Positions 22,131 to 29,067 of a stretch of DNA of 49,003 nt are shown in pieces. The translations under genes were made by a program, and so were the position numbers. The notes beneath the pieces were generated by a model that saw only the letters and a program-made list of their open reading frames with translations, searched no databases and had not been told where the DNA came from. This DNA comes from Myxococcaceae bacterium (GTDB taxonomy: Bacteria; Myxococcota; Myxococcia; Myxococcales; Myxococcaceae). The stretch covers positions 1 through 49,003 of the forward strand of contig JAFGNZ010000222.1 of NCBI GenBank assembly GCA_016926755.1, read 5' to 3'. Within the stretch, counting starts at the first letter, position 1. Each line of letters starts with the position of its first letter.

Positions 22131-25100
22131 TCAGGGCGTCGGCGTGGGAAGATCCGCGCACACGCGCAGGCCCAGGGTCAGGTCCCGCATGCCGGGCTCG
22201 GGCAGCTCCCGGTTGGAGGAGCGGGCGGTGGTGGCCGCGAAGTAGTAGCTGCCGCCGCGAGCGACCTGCTTGTTGGGCTCCAGCCAGGAGTGAGTCCACT
22301 CCCAGACATTGCCCGCCATGTCCTCCACCCCGAAGGGGCTTCGGGAGTCCGGGTGGCTGCCCACCTTGTCCGGGCCAAAGCCGCCGGCCTGCTTGCCGTA
22401 GGTGTAGTCGAAGTTGGCTTCGTGCGGCCGGAGCTTGTCGCCGTGAGGGTACTCGCGCCCATCCGCGCCGCGCGCCGCGCGCTCCCACTCCAGCTCCGTG
22501 CACAGCCGGGCGCCTGGCACCGGGCCTCCCGGCCGCGCCAGCCACTGCGCATAAGCCTGGGCGCTCTCGAAGGTGATGCCCGCCACGGGCATCTGCAGCC
22601 AGTCCTGCGCCTGGTTCCGGTCCCGACTGGCGTACCGCAGCAGCTCTCCGGCGCGGACCTTGTAGGTGATGGTGCTGGGCTGCAGCGTCAGCTGCCAGGT
22701 GCCCTGCACCTTCTCCAGCTTCATGAGGGAGCCCAGATCCGGCGTGTGGAGGCGTCGCTGCTCTTCGGAGATCCCCTCCAGGAAGGCGATCCACTCCGCA
22801 TACGTCGTCTCATGGCGTGCGATGAGGAAGCCCTGCGTCCGCACCTCGTGGAGCGGGACAGCGTTGAAGAAGTCCCGGACGCTGGCCTCGGCGGCGCTGC
22901 CGAAGAGCAGCGGCCCCGGTGGCACATAGACGAAGCCCCGTGGCAGGGAGCCCGCGGGCGGCAACGGCAGCGTCAGGCTGCGGTCGTCCCCGCGAGCCAG
23001 CTTCAGCGGGAGGGAGGCGGGCTCGCGCCCTGGAGCGCTGACCGTCACCCGGTAGTACCCCGGCTGTACGGGGATCTTCTCCCAGGCGCCCGGCTGCAGC
23101 GGCAGCGGCGCTCCCTCCACCTCATGGCCCTCCGCGTCACGCGACATGAGCCGCAGCTCCACCTTCGCGTCAGGCACCTCCACCCTCACCGTGAGCAAGG
23201 CCGGGACGTTCCACTGCCGCCAGAGGCGCTCGCCCTCGTCGTACAGCCGGAGCCGCTGCAGGAGCGCCGGGAGCATGTCCAGGCTCCCCTCCTGCTCCGC
23301 CAGGAGGGCCCTCTCATAGAGATAGCCCGCCAGCGCGGCCTTCACCTCCACGCGATCAGGCGCCCGCACCAGCGCGTGCTCCAGCTGGTCCGCCACGAAG
23401 TCGAAGCGCTCTCGCACCTGAGCGCTGCTGGCGGCGGCATGCTCCCAGGCCTTGTCGCCCTCCGCCTTTTGACCGGAGCCATAGAGGCGGAAGGCCTCGG
23501 CGCGCTCGGTGCGCAGCGCCTCGCGGTCGCGGCGGGCCCGCTCGATCGCCCGAGCGCCCGTGGCGAGGTAGTCCTTCACCTCCAGATCCAGCTGCCAGCG
23601 CTCGCGCAGCCGCCCGCCGCCGTAGACGAGCCCGAGCAGCACGAGGAAGCCCGCGGCCAGCGCGCGCCGCACCGCCCTGCTGCGCACCACCGTCCGGCGC
23701 GACGCCTCCAGGAAGTCCTGCTCCCGGCGCGTCAGCTCGCCCGGATCCAGCACCACCGCCTCGGCCAGCTGGCGAGTTCCCCAGAGCACGTCTCGCGTGT
23801 GGCCCAGCCGCTCCCAGTGCGCGGCGGCCGCCTCGAGCCGGGCCTGCACCTCGCGGCGATCCGCCGCCTCCACCAGCCAGTGCGCCAGCGTCCTCCAGCC
23901 GGTGACGAGCGCCTCGTGCGCCACCTCGTACGAGGCGCCGTCCTCCGCCTCGCGGGCCACCAGCAGGCGCGCGCGCACCAGCGCCTCCAGCGCGGCGCGG
24001 TAGCGGGGATCATCGCCCACCAGCTCCCGATCCGTCTTCCGCGCCCGCGTGCCGTCCTCGGTGATGAGGCGCAGCAGCACCCCGCGCGCGGCCACGCGCT
24101 GATCCGGCAGCAGGCTGTCCACCGCCGCGTCCGCGTGCCGCGCCAGCGCGCCGGCCACCCCGCCCAGCCCATCCAGCGCCGCCTGGGTGATGAGCTCGGC
24201 GGCCTTGTCGCGCGCCTCCCACAGCTCCGCCAGGGCGAACTGGAGCAGCGGCAGCCCACCCTCGGTGGTGGCGGTGGCTTCCACCAGCGTGTCCACCAGC
24301 GCCTCGGACTCGAAGCGCACGCCCTTGGCGCGCGCGGGGCCGACGATGGCCTCCCGCGTCTCCTCCGGCGAGAGGGCGCGCAGCAGGTACAGCGCGCGCG
24401 GCACCTCGCCGCCCAGCCCCGCCACCGCGGTCAGCCGGGTGAGGAAGTCGCTGCGCCCGGTGGCCAGCAGGCGCACGCCGGTGACGCCCTCGGCCAGCTC
24501 CCCGAGCGCGAGCCCCGCATGCGTCGCCTCCTCCGGGCTGGCGAGCGTCACCAGCTCCTCGAGCTGATCCACGTACAGCACCAGCCCCGCGTTCGAGCCC
24601 AGCTTCGCGCGCAGCCGCCGGGCCAGGCCCGTGGGCTCCTTGCGGATGAACTCGGCCAGCGGCTCCTCCGCCTCCTGCAGCACGGGCGCCAGCGCGGCGG
24701 CCAGCGCGGACACCGGGCGGCGGCCCGGCACCAGCCGCGCGCTCTGCCAGCGCCGCGCGTCCTCCAGCGCCCCGTCGGTGATGAGGGGGAGGACACCCGC
24801 CAGACACAGCGAGGACTTGCCCACGCCCGAGTCGCCGGTGATGAGCAGGAAGGGCTCGCCCTTGAGGCGCTCCAGCACCGCGCGCTGCTCTCGCCGCCGG
24901 CCGAAGAAGAGGGCGCGGTGCTCGGCCTCGAAGGCCTGGAGGCCGCGGTAGGGGTTGCCCTCGGGGATGGCCCCGGAGGAGCCCTCGTCCCGGTCCAGCT
25001 GCTCCAGCGCGTCCAGCATGGCCGCGGCGCTGGCGTAGCGCTCGGAGGGCTCCCTCCGCAGGCAGCGGTCGATGACGGCCGCGAGGCCCGGCTCCACGCC

Positions 25101-25943
25101 GGGCGCGGCCTCGGCCAGGGGGCGCGCGTCCCGCGAGCGCACCACCTCGGAGAGCTGGCGCCAGGGCACGTCCCGGAAGGGGCCCTTGCCCGCGCACAGC
25201 TCATAGAGGACGACGCCCAGCGAGTACACGTCGCTGCGCGCCGTCACCTCCTCGCCGGCCCAGGCCTCCGGAGACATGTAGTAGGGCGTCCCCACCAGCG
25301 CGCCCCGAGGCAGCGAGGGCAGGAAGACGCCGTCCAGCGAGCGAGCGCCGAAGCCGGGGCTGGCCTCCGGATCCATCTCCGCGGGCAGCTCCGGCGGAGA
25401 GGGGATGCTGGGCTGGCCGCGCCGGGCGGTCTCGGCCGAGGCGTTCGGATCCAGCAGCTTGGCCAGCCCGAAGTCGAGCAGCTTCACCTCTCCGCTCTCG
25501 GTGAGCACGGCGTTGCCGGGCTTGATGTCGCGGTGCAGCACGCCGCGGCGGTGCGCCGCGCTCAGGCCGCGCGCCAGATCCCTGCCGATGGCCAGCGCGC
25601 GCTCCGAGGGCACGGGCTTGGCGAGCCGGTCCAGGCTCACCCCGCGGATGAACTCGGAGATGAGGTAGGGCTGATCCTCCAGCTGGCCCACCCGGTAGAG
25701 GGTGACGACGTTGGGGTGCTGGATGCGGGCGGCGGCCCGGGCCTCCACCAGGAAGCGGGCCAGGGCGTTGGGGCCCAGCGAGGGGATGAACTTCACCGCG
25801 ACGGGGCGCTCCAGCAGCGTGTCATGCGCCAGGTACACGCGGCCGGTCCGCCCTCGGCCGATGAGCCGGACCAGACGGTACTCGTCGAACTCCTCGGGAG
25901 GAGTCCACGAATCGGGCGGCGGCGGGGAGGCGGGAGAGGCCAC
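22131..25943 (-). CDS. Ser/Thr protein kinase fused to a STAND NTPase and an extracytoplasmic FGE-type domain
   Basis: 1270 residues. (1) Hanks kinase, about 22-310: GRGRTGRV loop, Lys51, HRDIKPGN with catalytic Asp139, DFG 157-159, GTPYYMSPE 218-226; all key residues are present. (2) nSTAND-type NTPase, about 330-740: NPYRGLQAFE entry motif, Walker A GDSGVGKSS 370-378, Walker B LVLYVDQLEE, and a winged-helix-like segment with GGLPLLQFALAELW. (3) One membrane helix, about 760-778. (4) Coiled/TPR-like and beta-rich parts to 1000. (5) Formylglycine-generating-enzyme (sulfatase-modifying) fold, about 1002-1265: FVYVPPG, ARLCTELEWERAARG, MAGNVWEWTHSW, ARGGSYY. The cysteines used for catalysis after GGSY are absent (Phe and Ala instead), so this outer domain is more likely a ligand sensor. 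Start GTG at 25943. A response-regulator gene ends 66 nt upstream. Confidence 0.92.
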   Translation of the reverse strand: MASPASPPPPDSWTPPEEFDEYRLVRLIGRGRTGRVYLAHDTLLERPVAVKFIPSLGPNALARFLVEARAAARIQHPNVVTLYRVGQLEDQPYLISEFIRGVSLDRLAKPVPSERALAIGRDLARGLSAAHRRGVLHRDIKPGNAVLTESGEVKLLDFGLAKLLDPNASAETARRGQPSIPSPPELPAEMDPEASPGFGARSLDGVFLPSLPRGALVGTPYYMSPEAWAGEEVTARSDVYSLGVVLYELCAGKGPFRDVPWRQLSEVVRSRDARPLAEAAPGVEPGLAAVIDRCLRREPSERYASAAAMLDALEQLDRDEGSSGAIPEGNPYRGLQAFEAEHRALFFGRRREQRAVLERLKGEPFLLITGDSGVGKSSLCLAGVLPLITDGALEDARRWQSARLVPGRRPVSALAAALAPVLQEAEEPLAEFIRKEPTGLARRLRAKLGSNAGLVLYVDQLEELVTLASPEEATHAGLALGELAEGVTGVRLLATGRSDFLTRLTAVAGLGGEVPRALYLLRALSPEETREAIVGPARAKGVRFESEALVDTLVEATATTEGGLPLLQFALAELWEARDKAAELITQAALDGLGGVAGALARHADAAVDSLLPDQRVAARGVLLRLITEDGTRARKTDRELVGDDPRYRAALEALVRARLLVAREAEDGASYEVAHEALVTGWRTLAHWLVEAADRREVQARLEAAAAHWERLGHTRDVLWGTRQLAEAVVLDPGELTRREQDFLEASRRTVVRSRAVRRALAAGFLVLLGLVYGGGRLRERWQLDLEVKDYLATGARAIERARRDREALRTERAEAFRLYGSGQKAEGDKAWEHAAASSAQVRERFDFVADQLEHALVRAPDRVEVKAALAGYLYERALLAEQEGSLDMLPALLQRLRLYDEGERLWRQWNVPALLTVRVEVPDAKVELRLMSRDAEGHEVEGAPLPLQPGAWEKIPVQPGYYRVTVSAPGREPASLPLKLARGDDRSLTLPLPPAGSLPRGFVYVPPGPLLFGSAAEASVRDFFNAVPLHEVRTQGFLIARHETTYAEWIAFLEGISEEQRRLHTPDLGSLMKLEKVQGTWQLTLQPSTITYKVRAGELLRYASRDRNQAQDWLQMPVAGITFESAQAYAQWLARPGGPVPGARLCTELEWERAARGADGREYPHGDKLRPHEANFDYTYGKQAGGFGPDKVGSHPDSRSPFGVEDMAGNVWEWTHSWLEPNKQVARGGSYYFAATTARSSNRELPEPGMRDLTLGLRVCADLPTPTP

Positions 25944-26009
25944 GGTGGGTGCCTACGCGCCCGGATCCCGGCGATCAAGCCGTCCCGGGAGCCAGTGCGC
26001 ACAAGGCTG

Positions 26010-26465
26010 CTAACGCTTATCCTTCGCCTTGCTCGGCTTGAGCATGCTGCGGATCTTGTTCTCCAGATCCTGGGGCAGACAGGGCTTGGCGACGAACTCG
26101 TCGGCTCCGGCCTCCTTGGCGTTGTTCTCGCTGCCGGCGAGCACATGGCCGCTGAGGGCCATCACGGGGATGTCGCGGGTGCGCGAGTCACCCTTGATGA
26201 GGCGGGTGGCCTCCCAGCCATCCATCACCGGCAGGGACAGGTCCATCAGGATGATGTCGGGCGAGGCCTCCTGGGCCTTCTCCACGGCCTCGGCGCCGTT
26301 GCGCGCGGTCTCCACCTGGAAGCCCGCGAACTCCAGGTACTCGGCGTACATCTCCCGGGCATCATCGAAGTCATCAACGACGAGGACGCGCTTCTTGGAG
26401 GACGTGGGTTCTGAGCCTTCATCCACGGGGGCGGGTGGAAGGGCTGTGGTGGCCGACTGACTCAT
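26010..26465 (-). CDS. Single-domain response regulator (CheY-like)
   Basis: 151 residues: a 25-residue disordered leader, then one receiver domain with the acidic pair Asp31/Asp32 (VVDDFDD), phospho-acceptor Asp75 (ILMDLSLP), Ser105 (MALSG) and Lys128 (AKPC), and a basic tail. There is no output domain, so it acts by binding a partner or in a phosphorelay. The open frame begins at 26516, but the ATG at 26465 is a better fit to protein composition, with GGAG upstream, although at a longish spacing. It is followed after 66 nt on the same strand by the kinase-STAND-FGE gene. No histidine kinase is nearby, so it is orphan or linked to the Ser/Thr kinase. Confidence 0.9.
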   Translation of the reverse strand: MSQSATTALPPAPVDEGSEPTSSKKRVLVVDDFDDAREMYAEYLEFAGFQVETARNGAEAVEKAQEASPDIILMDLSLPVMDGWEATRLIKGDSRTRDIPVMALSGHVLAGSENNAKEAGADEFVAKPCLPQDLENKIRSMLKPSKAKDKR

Positions 26466-26505
26466 GCGCGGGAGTTCTCCAGCGATCGGGGGAACGGTCG
26501 GGATC

Positions 26506-26516
26506 ATTCTATACAT
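26506..26516 (-). promoter_or_regulatory. Possible -10 element for the response-regulator gene
   Basis: On the minus strand the AT-rich string ATGTATAGAAT stands out from the GC-rich surroundings about 41 nt before the chosen start codon; TAGAAT or TATAGA could serve as a -10. No matching TTGACA-like -35 is visible 17 bp upstream, so the call is weak. Confidence 0.25.
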
Positions 26517-26583
26517 AGCCCGCCCCCCGTGCCCGATCCCCGCCGGGCCGCCAGGAGTGCACTACCACGCGTTTGGAGTGTCT

Positions 26584-26627
26584 GGAAAACGACACCGCCC
26601 CCTCGAAGCCAGGCTCCGAGAGGGCGG
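26584..26627 (-). terminator. Intrinsic terminator of the large lipoprotein gene
   Basis: Read on the minus strand: CCGCCCTCTCGG, a short loop, then the complementary CGAGGGGGCGG (stem about 11 bp with one G-T pair; plus-strand 26595-26627), followed by a T-run in GTCGTTTTCC (plus-strand 26584-26589). It lies about 30 nt after the stop codon at 26656, in the right orientation to end that transcript. Confidence 0.75.
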
Positions 26628-26655
26628 CATCCAGACCGCGATCGACGGCTGCTGC

Positions 26656-28320
26656 CTAGGGAGTAGTAGGCGGAGGAATAGCGATCAGAGTCGCGTTGAC
26701 CTCGAGGTTCTCCAGCTGCGGCACACCCCAGGCAGACTCGTAGGTGTCAAATGCCGGATTGTTGAGCAGGCCGAAGGCGAAGACGAGCGGGATTGTGGAG
26801 CCCGTGCCCGCACTGAAAGACTTGTACGTGGTCGTCCCATTCCCATAGCGGAAGTAGAACCGGCTCGTGAACCCCGAGCCAGCGATTGGGAAGACCGGCC
26901 GCGGATCTGCATGGATCCCGCTGATAGTGCCGAACGCCTGGGGTTCGAGCTCCTCCAAGTCGAAGCCAACGATGCTCCTGTCGCTGTCTTTCCACTCCCC
27001 AGTCACGAGTGTGGCCGTGGTCGGACTCAGATCCTCTTTGAAGAAGGCATAGGCCTTGGTGCCAAAGCGGTTCATGACCTGATTGAAGGTGACGACCACG
27101 TACTCGCCACTGTCGAGCTGGTTGTTGCCGCTCGGGGCGTTCAGGTCGTAGAACCGAACGGAGGCCTCGATGCGGATGGGCTGTGGGAGGGCCGGATCAC
27201 CGCAGAAGAACGCAACCGCTGGTGACGTCGAGAAGAGAGCTCCATTCCGGGTGGAAACCGCACGAACGTAGAGGTTGTACTCCTTGCCGGGCTGAAGAGC
27301 CGGCGGAGTCACCGTCAGGACCGTCCCGCCGCTCGTCACCGCCTTGCCAGGAATGATGCTCTGTCCCCCGTATTCGTCGGTGAGCCCCACGATGACCGAG
27401 CTGGTCTGCACGGGCTGGTTGAAGACGATGTAGATGTTCTCGCCCGGCTTGATCATGTTGTACTGCGGCAGGATCGGGCCACCCTTGAGCGCGGCGATAT
27501 TGGTGTAGACGACGCCAAAGGCCCCGTCAGCGTCCGGGTCCAGCTCAAAGGCGAACGGCAGCTCCAGCGGCTTGGCGTTGGCCCCCGTGAGCAGCGCCTG
27601 ACCGGTGTAGGTCCTCACGATGCCATTGGCCTCCAGGGTGCCATCGCCGTTCTCGTCGTACGCGGAGACGACCAGGGTGTACTCACCGTCCAGCCGGTCG
27701 ATATCGGCGGGGTTGGGGACGTTCGCGAAGGTGACGACGCCGTTCGCGTCCGCGATCGACTCGATCACGACGGTGCTCGAGTTCCACTCCGCCGACCCGA
27801 AGAGGAGCGCGCCCGCCTTCGCCACCTCGAGGGTGGCCTTGGCGCCCTGAGCCGGACGCCCCGTGGGCCCGATCAGCATGAACGTCACCGAGGCGTTGGT
27901 CTCGCTCAGGAGCACCGGCCCAAAGCTCACGTTGCCGTTGTTGATGGGCACGTTGCCCGCCGAGTTGGGCACCGTCGCGGAGGCCCGCATCGTGGCATAG
28001 CCCTCCTTGCTGACCGTCAGCAGCACCTGGGCGCCGCCCGGCACGTCCTGGAAGAAGAAGTTGCCGGACTCGTCCGTGGTGGCCGTCCTCGGCGCGGTGG
28101 AGCTGCCAAACGTCAGCGCGACGTTGGCGGTCGCGAGCGGCCGCTGCTGCGTCGTCAGCACCTGGCCGGAGACCGTGCCCTTGGGCGTGGACGGCACCAC
28201 CACCGACACGTTGTTGGGATCGCGGATGCCGTCGGCGACACCGTCACCGTTCTCATCTGGCGGCTCACCACAGGCGATCATCAGGAACGGCACGAGGGCC
28301 ATCGCCAGCTTCTTCATCAT
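26656..28320 (-). CDS. Large envelope lipoprotein with carboxypeptidase-regulatory-like and Ig-like parts
   Basis: 554 residues from the ATG at 28320; the open frame extends upstream but without protein-like sequence. AAGG lies 5 nt before the ATG. The signal peptide ends in a lipobox (FLMIAC, Cys18). A short Asp/Asn-rich segment (DENGDGVADGIRDPN) resembles a calcium loop. Then GTVSGQVLTTQQRPLATANV and ATTDESGNFFFQDVPGG are typical of the carboxypeptidase-regulatory (transthyretin-like) fold, followed by further beta-sandwich stretches with Ig-like character (IYIVFNQPVQTSSVIVGL). There is no catalytic motif. Likely a structural or adhesive surface lipoprotein; exact role unknown. It has its own intrinsic terminator and diverges from the HIT gene. 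Confidence 0.82.
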   Translation of the reverse strand: MMKKLAMALVPFLMIACGEPPDENGDGVADGIRDPNNVSVVVPSTPKGTVSGQVLTTQQRPLATANVALTFGSSTAPRTATTDESGNFFFQDVPGGAQVLLTVSKEGYATMRASATVPNSAGNVPINNGNVSFGPVLLSETNASVTFMLIGPTGRPAQGAKATLEVAKAGALLFGSAEWNSSTVVIESIADANGVVTFANVPNPADIDRLDGEYTLVVSAYDENGDGTLEANGIVRTYTGQALLTGANAKPLELPFAFELDPDADGAFGVVYTNIAALKGGPILPQYNMIKPGENIYIVFNQPVQTSSVIVGLTDEYGGQSIIPGKAVTSGGTVLTVTPPALQPGKEYNLYVRAVSTRNGALFSTSPAVAFFCGDPALPQPIRIEASVRFYDLNAPSGNNQLDSGEYVVVTFNQVMNRFGTKAYAFFKEDLSPTTATLVTGEWKDSDRSIVGFDLEELEPQAFGTISGIHADPRPVFPIAGSGFTSRFYFRYGNGTTTYKSFSAGTGSTIPLVFAFGLLNNPAFDTYESAWGVPQLENLEVNATLIAIPPPTTP

Positions 28321-28512
28321 CCCCACCTTGAAAGTTTTTCTGAAAGAGTCCACGCCGCGACACTCGGCGGCAGGGTGACACTCTCCGACGCAGGCCCGTG
28401 GCGTCAAGGTGGGGCGAACCCGAGCAACCCACACCGTCCCTCGGATCAAACCACGCCGCTCTGGCGCCTCCTCTCCCACCTCCACCCCTGCCCCCCCTGG
28501 TACGCTGCCCCC

Positions 28513-28962
28513 ATGTCCGATGTGAACGCCCCCTGCCTCGGCTGCGCCATCGTGAGCGGCGCCACCCGCCCCGTCGGCGGCATCATCGCCCGGGCCCCCG
28601 GGCTCGTGCTCCATGGCGTCGCCGCCCCCAGCCCCGTGCCCGGCTGGGTCGTCATCTCCAGCGAGCGCCACGCGCGCGCCCTCTATGAGCTGGACGACGC
28701 CGTCGCCCGCGAGCTCGGTGCCTTCGCCGCCCGGGTGATGCGTGCCCAGCGCAAGGCGCTCGGCGCCGAGCACGCCTACGCCTTCGCCATCGGCGACGTG
28801 CTGCGCCACTTCCACCTGCACCTCGTGCCCCGCTTCCCGGACACCTCCCAGCGCCTCTGGGGCCGCGCCGCCTTCGATGCGCCACCGGCCGATCACCGCC
28901 CCGCCGAGGAGCTGGAGGCCGCCGCGCGCGCCCTGGCCGCCGCGCTGGCCCCTGGCTCATAA
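28513..28962 (+). CDS. HIT-family hydrolase
   Basis: 149 residues with the histidine-triad motif HFHLHLVPR (His99, His101, His103), the signature of HIT nucleotide hydrolases and transferases, and an N-terminal CxxC (Cys8/Cys11) that binds zinc in many relatives. Family members cleave nucleoside phosphoramidates or dinucleoside polyphosphates in the cytoplasm. The open frame begins upstream at 28375, but MSDVNAPCLGC at 28513 is the family-like start; no strong ribosome-binding site is visible. It diverges from the lipoprotein gene and precedes the TonB-dependent receptor by about 105 nt. Confidence 0.88.
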   Translation: MSDVNAPCLGCAIVSGATRPVGGIIARAPGLVLHGVAAPSPVPGWVVISSERHARALYELDDAVARELGAFAARVMRAQRKALGAEHAYAFAIGDVLRHFHLHLVPRFPDTSQRLWGRAAFDAPPADHRPAEELEAAARALAAALAPGS

Positions 28963-29067
28963 GCCTCGGGCCGAGCCCCGCCTGCCTGCCTGCCCTCGCT
29001 GGGAGCAAAATTCGAAGGCGGGGCCGTGGACCTCTCCCCTCCAGGTAGGGAGAATGTCGGTGCTCCC

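Noticed and set aside
22131-22500. The C-terminal FGE domain as a diversity-generating retroelement target
   Set aside because: FGE folds are frequent targets, but there is no reverse transcriptase gene and I saw no template repeat of the C-terminal segment in the window.
16567-26414. Very long open frames antisense to the RND pump and kinase genes
   Set aside because: They are a by-product of high GC at third positions; their translations are Arg/His/Gln/Pro-rich repeats with no domain, while the opposite strand has complete protein families.
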